Below, in pieces: positions 8,563 through 17,395 of a DNA stretch of 64,000 bases (positions within the stretch are counted from its first letter, which is position 1; every line of letters starts with the position of its first letter). The translations under genes and the position numbers were made by a program. The notes under the pieces are model-generated. The model saw only the letters and a list, made by a program, of their open reading frames with translations, had not been told where the DNA came from and did no database searches. The DNA comes from Tectiglobus sp965215755 (GTDB taxonomy: Bacteria > Pseudomonadota > Alphaproteobacteria > Rhizobiales > Hyphomicrobiaceae): assembly GCA_965215755.1 (NCBI GenBank), contig OZ244119.1, forward strand, positions 4,216,001 to 4,280,000. Direction: 5' to 3'.

Positions 8563-10482
8563 TCACACAGTCGATGGTTCTGGCTCGCGAACAACCGGCG
8601 CGCTATGGCGTTGTCGTCGGTCAGGGAATGGTCGATCAGGATCAGTCCCGATGGGCTCCGGCGCGACTTGGTTCCGGCCTGCCTTCTTCGCTTCGTACAA
8701 TTCCGCATCCGCATCGCGCACCAGACTGGCTTCGTCGCTCAGCAGGTTCGGTGTGACCGCGGCCACACCCGCGCTTACCGTCACGACACTTGTGAGAGCA
8801 CCATGGTGTTCCATTGCACGCGCTTCGATCGCTTTGCGGATTTGCTCAGCCACAATTATACCGCCATCGAGATGCGTATCCGGCAGTAGCACTGCAAACT
8901 CTTCGCCGCCGTAACGTGAGGCCGTATCGGCTGGTCTCTTCAAGGTTGCGTCAATCGTGTTGGCTACTTCCTGCAGGCAGGTGTCGCCCAACAAGTGCCC
9001 ATAGAAGTCATTGTAAGCTTTGAAGTGATCGATATCGATCATGATCAGTGCCAGAGAATGACCTGTCCGGCGCGCCCTTGCGAATTCGGTGTGGAACAGT
9101 TTGTCAAAGTGGCGCCGGTTCGATAGTCCGGTCAACCCGTCACTATTCGCCTGCTCCTGAAGGTGGCGCTCCGTTGTTTTTCGCGACGTCACATCGGTAA
9201 ATGTGCGCACGATGCCACCACCCTCAATTGGCACGGAATGCACTTCCAAAAAGGTGCCATTGGCTCGTTCGCGCACATAGGTCGTACGTCCTCCGCCGAA
9301 CAGCACGGGCTTGACCTTAGATTGATCACCCTCATTCATATTATCGAACTCACCCATCGATCTTTGATAGGCAAGAATTGTGTCTAATGCGGGCTCTGAC
9401 GCCATCAGCTCCTCAGGGAGATTTAGCAGTTCCAACGCGCGTGCATTGTAAATTGGTAGCCGCCCCCGCTTATCGACGACCATCAGGCCCTGGTCCATAC
9501 TGTCCAGCGCGGTCTGTAGCAGCTGGTCACGCTTTCGCATCGGGTTGGCCCATAGCCGCTGGCCAATCGCCCAGATGAAGGCGGCAGACAGCATCAGTGT
9601 GAATGCGCCGACCAAACCAGCCTGCCATGCAGCTGACTTGATGTTCGACAGTATCGAGCTGCTCGGAAAGGCAACAGCAATTTTATGGTCAGTGCCCGAG
9701 AGTGTCGCAAAGCCCCAGTAGGCACGGGTCTCGTCCAGGGCTTCGCCCTCGAAGTGGCCACGGCTCGATTGCTGCGTGCGTTTGATTGAAGTGTGGTCCG
9801 CGAGGCTCTTGCCCGCCGGCACACTCCTCTGGGGAAACGCAGAAATCGCAACACCCTTGCCATCAAGAAGCAAAATGTTGGCGCCGGCTTCCTGCCCCAG
9901 CGAGGCGGACAGCTTTGCAAACCACGAGATATTCATGGTCACGGCAAGCAGGTTGCGTTCGCCGGACTGGCTGTTGGCCTGCAGTGACGCGAATGTCATG
10001 GGCTTGTCGGTTACTTTGCCGACGAAAAAATTGCTGACGTAAAAACCGTCTGCAGCGACAGCATTTCGGAACGTCTGCTGCGACGAGAGATCGACGCCTA
10101 CTCCCTGGGCAACGGTCGAGCAGCGAACGCGCCCATTCTCGCCAATGACCCAGAGCCCCTGCGCCCAATCCAGTCGCTTCAATATCGGTAGTAAAACTGA
10201 GCGGCAGGCCTGTGATGGACCGTCCATGACCTGAGGCAGTTGCGCAACCAGCGCAAGAACGGTTCTGGCTTCTGCTATTGCTTTTTCATAATCGCGACTG
10301 CCTTGTTGCGCGACCGCTTCGACGCGAGCAAGCGCGTCTTTCGTGCTCTGCTTTGCCGTTGCCACAACATGATAGGCGACTGCCGCGAGCAAAGGCAATG
10401 ACGCCACAATTACCATCAACGCAACACGTGCTTCGTGCCGGCGCAGGATACCGCCTGCTGAGACAGTTGATGTGGAAGACAT
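8563..10482 (-). CDS. Membrane-bound diguanylate cyclase with Cache-like sensor, PAS and GGDEF
   Basis: 639 aa. A membrane segment near residues 19-39 is followed by a periplasmic region of about 240 aa resembling a double Cache sensor, then a second membrane segment near 290-310. Next comes a PAS-type domain (LLQTALDSMDQGLMVVDKRG ... NLPEELM) and a C-terminal GGDEF domain. The active site reads GGEEF, and RPAD, five residues before it, fits the inhibitory I-site, so an active, product-inhibited cyclase is expected. The ATG is preceded by AGGGTGATGT. There is no EAL domain. A PilZ protein near 54 kb is a possible c-di-GMP effector, though the genes are distant. Confidence 0.93.
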   Translation of the reverse strand: MSSTSTVSAGGILRRHEARVALMVIVASLPLLAAVAYHVVATAKQSTKDALARVEAVAQQGSRDYEKAIAEARTVLALVAQLPQVMDGPSQACRSVLLPILKRLDWAQGLWVIGENGRVRCSTVAQGVGVDLSSQQTFRNAVAADGFYVSNFFVGKVTDKPMTFASLQANSQSGERNLLAVTMNISWFAKLSASLGQEAGANILLLDGKGVAISAFPQRSVPAGKSLADHTSIKRTQQSSRGHFEGEALDETRAYWGFATLSGTDHKIAVAFPSSSILSNIKSAAWQAGLVGAFTLMLSAAFIWAIGQRLWANPMRKRDQLLQTALDSMDQGLMVVDKRGRLPIYNARALELLNLPEELMASEPALDTILAYQRSMGEFDNMNEGDQSKVKPVLFGGGRTTYVRERANGTFLEVHSVPIEGGGIVRTFTDVTSRKTTERHLQEQANSDGLTGLSNRRHFDKLFHTEFARARRTGHSLALIMIDIDHFKAYNDFYGHLLGDTCLQEVANTIDATLKRPADTASRYGGEEFAVLLPDTHLDGGIIVAEQIRKAIEARAMEHHGALTSVVTVSAGVAAVTPNLLSDEASLVRDADAELYEAKKAGRNQVAPEPIGTDPDRPFPDRRQRHSAPVVREPEPSTV

Positions 10483-10947
10483 ACATCACCCTTGCTGTAA
10501 ATCTGCAAGCAGTAAAAATAGGGACAAAAAACTCTTAACGCGTTAACAGATTGACCCGAGCACGTCATGCCGCTCTGCGGGTTCAATCATGGTTAAGAAA
10601 AATGCTATGGCGGGGTCGATCCAGGACACGTCCGGGCGCCCAAATCTCACCGGGATGAGCGCAGCGTTGTCCGCCGCGCTCAAGCCGTCACGCCAACAGT
10701 GTTTACACCCGCCAGACTATTCGGCCTACTTGGTGTCTCGTGTCTCTGGCAAAGCTTCTTCGGCTCGCCGCTTATCGTGTTCCCCACTTGCATATGAGCA
10801 CTTGTCGATGGGCATGGGTGCCGTCAACGCATTCGGCATCTCGTCGTCCGAAGGAACGTTTATCTAATACCTTAAAAACGATTGACCGATAGAAATGAAG
10901 TTAGCATTCTCGCACCCGTGCTCGCACCCTTGACTGCCTAAACATTG
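10483..10947. other. Intergenic region with a 12-bp palindrome
   Basis: This 465-bp divergent region lies between the cyclase gene and a membrane protein gene. It contains the perfect palindrome TTAACGCGTTAA at 10535-10546, about 50 bp before the cyclase start, which could be an operator. A 92-codon open frame on the plus strand (10589-10867) has no recognisable features and I do not call it a gene. Confidence 0.5.
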
Positions 10948-11658
10948 ATGACATCACTCTTCAGGATTCTGCAGTTTGCCTTCTGGTGCTCGATGTTGAC
11001 GGTACTGGCTGCCATGATTCTCGTTGGTAGCCTGTTTGTCCTCAATCTGTTGACACGGGATGGAGTGAGCGTGGCATTCGATGCACCGTCTGGAAGATGG
11101 CGAATAGAAATTAAAGAGACTTGTCTGCAGGGCCCCTGCTTCAAACAAGCCAGGCTCAAGGTCCTAACTGAAGATCGAAGGGAACTGCAGTGCGAGCTCG
11201 GCCCGACAGATAACAGTCGCCTCGTATTTGACACCATGATCACATCGGACTGGCAGAATAATGAAACACTGTTTGTCTGGACCGCCGACGACCCAGCGCA
11301 GAGCGGATCACTCAATCTCTTGAATGATTGCTTCCTATCCTCAGTCGTTCATGACCGACCGAGTCTGGTATCCATAAGGTTCGATGAGAACTGCCTGACA
11401 GCTCCATGCCGGCGACGTGCCTATTGGGTTGACAGTACGGGGAGCCACACCGTGACAACACCTTGCGTGCTCACTGCAGCCGGAGATAGCCGGGTTTTCA
11501 CCTTACCGGGGGATCCGCGCGGGAGCGTCAACGTGGACTTTGAAGTCTCCAAGAGATTGATTAACTGGAGAAGTCATGAAACGGGACAGAACGGGTCAGT
11601 CGTGTTCTCACGCGATTGCGATCCAGCACAGAGTACCCGCAAACCGATCCCACCGTGA
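10948..11658 (+). CDS. Membrane-anchored protein with two Cys-rich repeats
   Basis: 236 aa, not recognised. One membrane segment near residues 8-35 is followed by an extracytoplasmic part made of two similar modules of about 80 aa. Each starts with C-L-x-x-P-C (ETCLQGPC; ENCLTAPC), has a third cysteine about 20 residues on (ELQCEL; TTPCVL), and ends with SGSLNLLNDC or NGSVVFSRDC. The cysteine pattern suggests disulfide-stabilised domains outside the cytoplasm. The next gene is also a membrane protein of unknown role in the same direction. No strong ribosome site precedes the ATG. Confidence 0.7.
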   Translation: MTSLFRILQFAFWCSMLTVLAAMILVGSLFVLNLLTRDGVSVAFDAPSGRWRIEIKETCLQGPCFKQARLKVLTEDRRELQCELGPTDNSRLVFDTMITSDWQNNETLFVWTADDPAQSGSLNLLNDCFLSSVVHDRPSLVSIRFDENCLTAPCRRRAYWVDSTGSHTVTTPCVLTAAGDSRVFTLPGDPRGSVNVDFEVSKRLINWRSHETGQNGSVVFSRDCDPAQSTRKPIPP

Positions 11659-11746
11659 CACAGCAGTCCTTGCGTTTTCTGCCGCACCGCGTGGTCCTGG
11701 CACTCACACGCATTCCCTGATTCAATTGTCCTGGAAATGAACCCAC

Positions 11747-12454
11747 ATGAGACGCTTCATCAGAACGTATTGGACCAACAATTTGACCCTTCGCGTGGCC
11801 GTCTTGCTCATCAGCGGAGTCATAGGATTCATCATCGCAGGCATCGGCTTTCAATCCAGCTTCTACAAAAGTGACGGTGCGATGCTGGCCGACGAACTGA
11901 AGGCTCTCCCCGCGCTGCACTCCGTGCCACGTGGCCAGCGCGGCGTGATTGAAGGCCGGGTCGCCGCCGATACACCCACCCTGCAAGATGAGTTTGTTGC
12001 CTTTCAGAGGACGGAATACAAGTGCGCGACACCGGGTCTACCGCGATGCTCATCAAGCCACGTTGTCGTCGCGCAGGGCAAACAGCCCCTGACGATCAAC
12101 ACCGTCAACGGTCCTGCCCTGATAGCGAATAAGGATTATCGGTTCGATCAACGTGCAGATGAGTGGTGGGATGTCTCGCGTGTCGAAAGACAGGCCTCAC
12201 TCACGAATTTCACGGTCACCCTGCGGGGCTTGGCACACAACAGCCCGGTTGTCGCGATCGGTGTTGTCCAGGATGGAGGACCCGACACAACAATCCGAGC
12301 CGAGGCGTTGATGGCCGGACCTCGGGCAGAGTTGATTGAAGCTCTGGAGACGCATGATCAGCGGTCCATGTTTTGGTCACCGTATCTCCTGCTGATCGGG
12401 CTTCTCATGATGCTTTACGCGGGCTGGGAAGGTCGGCGCGTCTGGTTCCAATGA
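11747..12454 (+). CDS. Membrane protein, two terminal TM segments, unknown function
   Basis: 235 aa. There is a membrane segment near residues 17-36, a soluble middle part of about 165 aa, and a second segment near 208-228 (SPYLLLIGLLMMLYAGW). The middle contains GVIEGRVAADTPTLQDEFVAF and TEYKC, faintly like the GIDE-type domain found between two TM helices in some bacterial proteins; I do not rely on this. It lies 88 bp after the Cys-repeat membrane protein gene, and the two may function together at the envelope. Confidence 0.65.
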   Translation: MRRFIRTYWTNNLTLRVAVLLISGVIGFIIAGIGFQSSFYKSDGAMLADELKALPALHSVPRGQRGVIEGRVAADTPTLQDEFVAFQRTEYKCATPGLPRCSSSHVVVAQGKQPLTINTVNGPALIANKDYRFDQRADEWWDVSRVERQASLTNFTVTLRGLAHNSPVVAIGVVQDGGPDTTIRAEALMAGPRAELIEALETHDQRSMFWSPYLLLIGLLMMLYAGWEGRRVWFQ

Positions 12455-12654
12455 GTGTCATCTGTAGGCTCGCCTATAGCGCGGTCTTCCACGTCGGCGG
12501 ATGATCGGTGCGATCAAGTGAACCGACCAACTCGGCTGCCCGCCGGAACACCATTACGCCGATGCAGGTCCTGCTTAGGGTAAGGCAGTCTTTGACAGCC
12601 CACGAGAAAACCGACAAGATCAGAAATATCCAACTTTTCTGAGATTGTTCGATT

Positions 12655-13377
12655 ATGTTCTTCGGCAGTACGGACCATCAAGATACGACGGTTGTCGGGT
12701 TGATCGTGTCGTCACTGCGCCGTGATATCTCTTTTGGCCTGCTTGCTCCCGATTCAAAATTGAAAATTGGCGACCTCCGGATCAGGTACGGCGGCTCCAA
12801 TCACTCCGTTCGCGAGGCTCTGCGCATTCTGGCCTCTGAAGGGTTGGTTGAAGCGATTGCGCAACGCGGCTTTCGAGTTGCATCGGCCAGCGAACATGAC
12901 CTCCGTGATATTTCTGATGTGCGCAAGGAGATCGAGGTCATCGGCCTGCGCCGTTCGATTGAAAATGGCGACCTTGGCTGGGAAGGTCGCGTGATTGCCG
13001 CGCACCATGCTCTCGGCAAGATTGAAGAACTCGTAGCCAGCGAACCTTCCGACCTGAATGCGCTTGAGTGGGATGAGTCCGTCCGGACCCTATTCGCAAC
13101 ATTGGTCGCTGCGTGTGGATCGCCCAGGCTCATCGAGATGCAGCGCAAATACTTCGATCAGTCACGGCGCATTCGACTGGCCGCACTCAGGGAAGGGCGG
13201 CTGGACTTCAACGCACGCGCTGAGCGGCGCCAGGCTATTGTTGAAGCCATTCTGAAGCGCAATGCGCACGCCGCATGCGTTGCGTTAGTGCAAGACATAG
13301 AAATTGAACTCACGGGCGAGAACTCATCGCGTCCGCTATCAACCAAAAAACCGGAGGAAACATATGTCCGAAATTGA
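12655..13377 (+). CDS. GntR-family regulator, FCD subfamily
   Basis: 240 aa. The winged helix-turn-helix lies in residues 10-75 (VSSLRRDISFGLLAPDSKLKIGDLRIRYG ... VREALRILASEGLVEAIAQRGFRVA), followed by an FCD effector domain. In the FCD part the acid WDES is present, but the usual metal-binding His four residues further is absent (SVRTLFATLV), so metal or ligand binding may be altered. The gene overlaps the downstream binding-protein gene by 14 bp, which strongly suggests that it regulates the importer operon that follows. Confidence 0.9.
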   Translation: MFFGSTDHQDTTVVGLIVSSLRRDISFGLLAPDSKLKIGDLRIRYGGSNHSVREALRILASEGLVEAIAQRGFRVASASEHDLRDISDVRKEIEVIGLRRSIENGDLGWEGRVIAAHHALGKIEELVASEPSDLNALEWDESVRTLFATLVAACGSPRLIEMQRKYFDQSRRIRLAALREGRLDFNARAERRQAIVEAILKRNAHAACVALVQDIEIELTGENSSRPLSTKKPEETYVRN

Positions 13378-14377
13378 TCGTCGGCAGACACTTGGTCTCA
13401 TTGGTGGCGCAGCCGCTCTACCTTTAATCGGTAGCCCAGCGCTTGCGAAAACGAAGATCCGCGTCGGTGCTCTGCGCTTCACAAGTCATGCGGCCAGCTT
13501 TGTCGCCTTGGAGCGCGGGTATTTCGCTGATGCGGGATTGGATGTTGAGTTCAAGTTCTTCCAGGCCGCTCAACCCATGGCGGTTGCGATAGCGTCCGGA
13601 GATGCGGACTATGCCGTGACCGCGATATCCGGTGGTCTCATCTCGCTCGCCGAAAAAGGCGCGACCAAGGTCATCGGCGGCGCGCTTTCCGAAGAAAAAG
13701 GCATTGATGGGCAGAAAATCCTTGCATCCAACAAGGCCCATGAAGCCGGCCTCACGTCACCGGCAAAACTCGATGGGCGCACATATGCTGTCACGCAGAC
13801 AGGCTCGTCGTTCCATTACATGGGGTCGAAGATCTCAAAGAAGGAAGGCGTTTCTGTCTCTTATCGGCCGCTACAAAAGGTAGGTGCCATTATTGGCGCG
13901 ATGAAGTCGGGTCAGGTTGATGCCTGGTCGATTGTTCCTCATATCGCAAAGGCTCTGGCCAAGGGTGGTGCTGTTAAGATTATCGGTGACGTTGCCGACT
14001 ACATTCCGGACTATCAAGTCACGACCGTATTCACGTCCGCGAAAAACGCGGCCTCCGAACGCGACAAGACCAAAGCCTTTCTCGCAGCCTTCTCGCGCGG
14101 TGCCGCCGACTTTAACGCTGCGCTCGTTGATAAGACTGCAGGTGCGGAAGCGGCCGAAGATATGGTCAAACTGATCCATAAGTATGTTTACGCCAGCCGT
14201 CCCTACGAGAAGGCTCGCGGCAGCATCATCAACGGAGCCATGCGGATCAACGCTGGTGCGTCGTTGAACACGTCCTCGGTGCAGGATCAGCTTGATTGGT
14301 TCAAATCAGAAAAGCTGGTCAAGGACTCCGTGACAATGGATACACTTGTGGACCCCTCCTATGTGAAGACCTTCTGA
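13364..14377 (+). CDS. ABC importer substrate-binding protein (SsuA/NMT1-like), Tat leader
   Basis: 337 aa. The leader has a twin-arginine motif (RRQTLGLIGGAAALPLIG) and an Ala-Leu-Ala cleavage region. The mature part is of the NMT1/THI5/SsuA type (GALRFTSHAASFVALERGYFADAGLDVEFKFF, AVAIASGDADYAVTAI). The ATG follows CCGGAGGAAAC, an excellent ribosome site that decides the start despite the overlap with the regulator gene. With the ATPase and permease genes downstream it forms a complete importer. Related systems carry sulfonates, nitrate, thiamine precursors or aromatic acids; the substrate cannot be fixed from sequence. Confidence 0.92.
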   Translation: MSEIDRRQTLGLIGGAAALPLIGSPALAKTKIRVGALRFTSHAASFVALERGYFADAGLDVEFKFFQAAQPMAVAIASGDADYAVTAISGGLISLAEKGATKVIGGALSEEKGIDGQKILASNKAHEAGLTSPAKLDGRTYAVTQTGSSFHYMGSKISKKEGVSVSYRPLQKVGAIIGAMKSGQVDAWSIVPHIAKALAKGGAVKIIGDVADYIPDYQVTTVFTSAKNAASERDKTKAFLAAFSRGAADFNAALVDKTAGAEAAEDMVKLIHKYVYASRPYEKARGSIINGAMRINAGASLNTSSVQDQLDWFKSEKLVKDSVTMDTLVDPSYVKTF

Positions 14378-14398
14378 GATCACTCAGACGGCGTTGAG

Positions 14399-14417
14399 CC
14401 GGGCCAAGTTGGCCCGG
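14399..14417. promoter_or_regulatory. Intercistronic hairpin after the binding-protein gene
   Basis: CCGGGCCA-AGT-TGGCCCGG forms an 8-bp perfect stem with a 3-nt loop, 22 bp past the binding-protein stop and about 90 bp before the ATPase gene. There is no T run, so it more likely protects the upstream mRNA or partly attenuates transcription, giving more binding protein than membrane components. Confidence 0.5.
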
Positions 14418-14505
14418 TTACGCCTGGTGAAGGCGGGACACGAACTGTGGCGGGTCTCAGCTCTGATACTCTTGAGAACGCATTGACAGCTGGGATGGAC
14501 CATCG

Positions 14506-15273
14506 ATGAGATTGCGCATTGAATCTGTTTCGCATTCCTACGGCGCGGTCCAGGTCCTTGACCAAGTCTCATGCGAGATCGACGAAGGCAGTATTCTCTG
14601 CGTTGTTGGACCGTCGGGTTGCGGGAAATCAACCTTCCTCCGGTTGATCGGAGGCTTGGAACAACCGTCGTCAGGGCAGATCCAGATGGTGGGGTCCCCG
14701 CCAGCAGGCTGTCTCAACCCACTGACCTACATTTTCCAGGATTTTGCCTTGCTGCCGTGGCGAACCGTCGAAGGCAACATCAGTCTCGTGGTGGAAGATC
14801 ATGGGATTGGACGCGCGCAATCCAAGGGTATCATCGATGATGTCCTCAAGCGGACCGGCCTCAGTGAATTCGCGACGGCGCTTCCCAAGCAACTTTCCGG
14901 TGGCATGAAGCAGCGGGTTGCCATCGCGCGCGCATTGGCTGTCAACCCCGCCGTGATGCTCATGGATGAGCCGCTCTCGGCGCTCGATAGCCAGACCCGC
15001 GAATTGCTGATGGACGACTTGATCGCCCTATGGCAACGCTCGCCTTTCACCAGTGTTTACGTCACGCACAATCTCGCGGAGGCGGTGCGCCTCGGTCATG
15101 CGATTGTCGTCCTTTCAAGACGTCCGGGTCGGATCAGGGAAATTGTCCGTATCGATAAACCGTTAGCCGAGCGATCGTTTGGCGATGCGGATCTCGAGAA
15201 CATTCAAAGGCAGCTTTGGACCCTGATGAGAGATGAAGCCAAAGCAGCCGATGCGGAACTCATGCATGTCTGA
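14506..15273 (+). CDS. ABC importer ATP-binding protein (SsuB/TauB-like)
   Basis: 255 aa with all ABC motifs: Walker A GPSGCGKST, Q-loop IFQDFALLPWR, signature LSGGMKQRVAIARAL, Walker B VMLMDEPLSALD and the switch histidine in YVTHNLAEAV. The LLPWRTVEGNISL stretch is typical of the nitrate/sulfonate/taurine subfamily. Its stop overlaps the permease start by 8 bp, so the two are translationally coupled. Confidence 0.95.
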   Translation: MRLRIESVSHSYGAVQVLDQVSCEIDEGSILCVVGPSGCGKSTFLRLIGGLEQPSSGQIQMVGSPPAGCLNPLTYIFQDFALLPWRTVEGNISLVVEDHGIGRAQSKGIIDDVLKRTGLSEFATALPKQLSGGMKQRVAIARALAVNPAVMLMDEPLSALDSQTRELLMDDLIALWQRSPFTSVYVTHNLAEAVRLGHAIVVLSRRPGRIREIVRIDKPLAERSFGDADLENIQRQLWTLMRDEAKAADAELMHV

Positions 15274-16075
15274 AGCCCGTTCGAGCGAGCATTTTCGCAC
15301 CGTTGATTTTCGCGGCGGCGGGTTTGTTCCGAAACCGGTCCGCTGGGTTGGCCTGATCGTGTTTGTTCTTCTGATTACCCTGGCGGAGATTGGGACGCGG
15401 TTCGGTCTAATTTCACCGCTTACACTGCCGCGTCCGTCCGATGTCTTCGCGACGTTCGGCGAACTCTATCAATCGGGGCTGCTCTGGAAGCACATCGCCC
15501 CGTCACTCACACGTTTGGTCGTTGGTGCTGCTCTCGGCGCTACCGTCGGGATACTCGTTGGTATACTTATCGGCCTGTTTAGCTATATCCGATCCGGCCT
15601 TGTGCCCTTGATTGCTGCCATCTTTCCTATTCCGAAAATCGCTCTTCTGCCGCTCTTCGTTATCTGGTTCGGCATTGATGAGGGGTCAAAGTACGCCCTT
15701 ATCGCTTTTGGCACTTTCACACCAACAGTCGTCGCCACTTACGGCGCCGTTGACAATGTGGACAGAACTTTGATCCGGATGGGTCAGAGCTTTGGATTGT
15801 CCTGGCTTTCCATCGTGCGCAAAATTGTGCTCCCGGGTGCGATGCCTGGCATTTTGTCGGGCCTCCGCATTAGCTTATCGATTGCAATCATACTACTCGT
15901 TGCAGCCGAAATGCTCGGTGCTGAATACGGCATCGGTGCCTACATTCTGCAAGCCGGTTCGGTTTACGATCTTGAGCAGCTCTTTGCCGGAGTGGTGATG
16001 CTGTCGTGTCTCGGCGTGATTGTGAGTACAATCATCACCCGAATTGAACGACAGCTTCTGTCCTGGCGATCCTGA
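15266..16075 (+). CDS. ABC importer permease (SsuC/TauC-like)
   Basis: 269 aa with about six membrane segments and the BPD_transp_1 coupling region (MGQSFGLSWLSIVRKIVLPGAMPGILSGLRIS). The ATG inside the end of the ATPase gene gives the expected N-terminus; the frame is open further upstream but overlaps the ATPase much more. It completes the GntR / binding protein / ATPase / permease operon. Confidence 0.94.
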   Translation: MSEARSSEHFRTVDFRGGGFVPKPVRWVGLIVFVLLITLAEIGTRFGLISPLTLPRPSDVFATFGELYQSGLLWKHIAPSLTRLVVGAALGATVGILVGILIGLFSYIRSGLVPLIAAIFPIPKIALLPLFVIWFGIDEGSKYALIAFGTFTPTVVATYGAVDNVDRTLIRMGQSFGLSWLSIVRKIVLPGAMPGILSGLRISLSIAIILLVAAEMLGAEYGIGAYILQAGSVYDLEQLFAGVVMLSCLGVIVSTIITRIERQLLSWRS

Positions 16076-16308
16076 TCTCAACGGAAGTATCCGCGTCACA
16101 CTCTCCCTGGCGCTCTGTCCGTTGCGCAGTTCTGACAGCGTCAGCGACAGCTCATCAGCAAAACTGATCAATCTCATCGCCAGTACCGATTGGAAACCGG
16201 CGGCGCCTTACCACACTTTAAAGTCACGACGCCTTTGGCATCGGACCGGTGCGATGAAGGCGGTCAAACGGGCTGCACAAACAAGATTTGGATCAGGGAG
16301 ATACGCTT

Positions 16309-16659
16309 ATGGAAGCCACCACACAACTTCTCATCGTTCTGAGCTGCGCAATCGGCGCAATGTCTTTTCTCGTGATTATGCGAAGAACCATGCGATCCCC
16401 TTCGACGCCAAGCTTCATTGCCCACGACATCACGGCTAACGTTATGGCTCTGATGCTGACTGGCGCATTTGCAGCATCCCTCTATTTCGTCGGTGCGGCG
16501 CTCCAGGCCTTTGTCCCAACTTGGGTTGCGTTCTTTGCAACATTCGTGTTCCACGGCTGCCTGTTTGCTGCCTGTTCGTACGTTCTCCCTGCTGACGAGG
16601 CCTCTCAAGCTGTACGCACCGCACCGCCAAGCAACCAAATCGCTGGCGCTTCGGCTTAA
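16309..16659 (+). CDS. Small membrane protein, unknown
   Basis: 116 aa with about three membrane segments (LLIVLSCAIGAMSFLVIM, VMALMLTGAFAASLYFVGAAL, WVAFFATFVFHGCLFAACSYVL) and a short polar tail. The ATG with AGGGAGA upstream is preferred to a TTG seven codons earlier. It is followed by a strong terminator. I do not recognise the family. Confidence 0.65.
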   Translation: MEATTQLLIVLSCAIGAMSFLVIMRRTMRSPSTPSFIAHDITANVMALMLTGAFAASLYFVGAALQAFVPTWVAFFATFVFHGCLFAACSYVLPADEASQAVRTAPPSNQIAGASA

Positions 16660-16684
16660 CACCTGAGCACTCAGCGTTTGTCGG

Positions 16685-16732
16685 AAGGCCGCGCGACCCT
16701 GCCTCCCCTCCCCCCGGCACGCGCGGCCTTTT
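16685..16732 (+). terminator. Rho-independent terminator
   Basis: An 11-bp perfect GC-rich stem (AAGGCCGCGCG / CGCGCGGCCTT) with a C-rich loop of 24 nt, followed by TT. It sits 25 bp after the small membrane protein gene and separates it from the phasin gene. Confidence 0.8.
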
Positions 16733-16777
16733 CACGGCGACAGTTAGCTTTCCACGTCTCAGAGTTGGAGACAGATC

Positions 16778-17281
16778 ATGAGCCATCACCAACCGAACCT
16801 GAAGCGTTTAACAAAAGACGCCGTTCGTACCGCTGATTTTGCTGTGCGCAGCGCAACGGAAGTCAGCCGACCTTTGCATGCGAGTACCATGCAGTGCTGG
16901 TCAGACATCATTGCCACAACCAGTCGGCAGCTTCGTTCGAATATCGAGTTGTCGGAGCAGATTGTGGCATCTCGGTCCCTCGCCGACATCAAGCAAGCGC
17001 AGGAGACCTACCTCACGAAGTCATTGGCGGACAGCGTCCAATCTCAAATGGCGTTTCTCTCTCTGGCGTTTCCAGCATTCGCGATCACAGATGTGGCTTA
17101 CACGCGCGAGGCTATTATCGACAGTGTACGCGCACCCGTCGCGTCGCGACCAGATGATGTTCGAACAGCTAGACCTGCCACAGCATCCGCCACAAACATC
17201 GCCCAACTGGCCGTCACGCCCGCTCCGTTGCCAAAGACCGACGAGATTGAGACAGCCAAGCCAGAAGCTGAAGCGGCCTAA
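16778..17281 (+). CDS. Phasin-family protein (PHA granule-associated)
   Basis: 167 aa. The central part has the phasin pattern (TMQCWSDIIATTSRQLRSNIE, SLADIKQAQETYLTKSLADSVQSQM) and is strongly helical and amphipathic. The tail is Ala/Pro/Thr-rich. Phasins coat polyhydroxyalkanoate granules and limit their size, which implies that this organism stores PHA. No PHA synthase lies nearby. GGAGACAGATC precedes the ATG. Confidence 0.83.
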   Translation: MSHHQPNLKRLTKDAVRTADFAVRSATEVSRPLHASTMQCWSDIIATTSRQLRSNIELSEQIVASRSLADIKQAQETYLTKSLADSVQSQMAFLSLAFPAFAITDVAYTREAIIDSVRAPVASRPDDVRTARPATASATNIAQLAVTPAPLPKTDEIETAKPEAEAA

Positions 17282-17301
17282 AGTTCAAGTTGCGAACAAG
17301 A

Positions 17302-17344
17302 CCCCGATCGCTCCCGGACACAGCATTGTTAGAGCGATCCGGGG
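17302..17344 (+). terminator. Stem-loop downstream of the phasin gene
   Basis: CCCCGATCGCTC pairs with GAGCGATCCGGGG (12 bp, one bulged C) around an 18-nt loop, 20 bp after the phasin stop. There is no clear T run on either side. It lies between convergent genes and could help end both transcripts. Confidence 0.45.
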
Positions 17345-17395
17345 GCGCCGTTGCTTGTCATCGGCTGGCCCCAGCATCGATGCTTGATGATTTGA

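Noticed and set aside
10589..10867. 92-codon open frame in the cyclase upstream region
   Set aside because: No recognisable domain, unconvincing ribosome site and low-complexity composition; likely chance.
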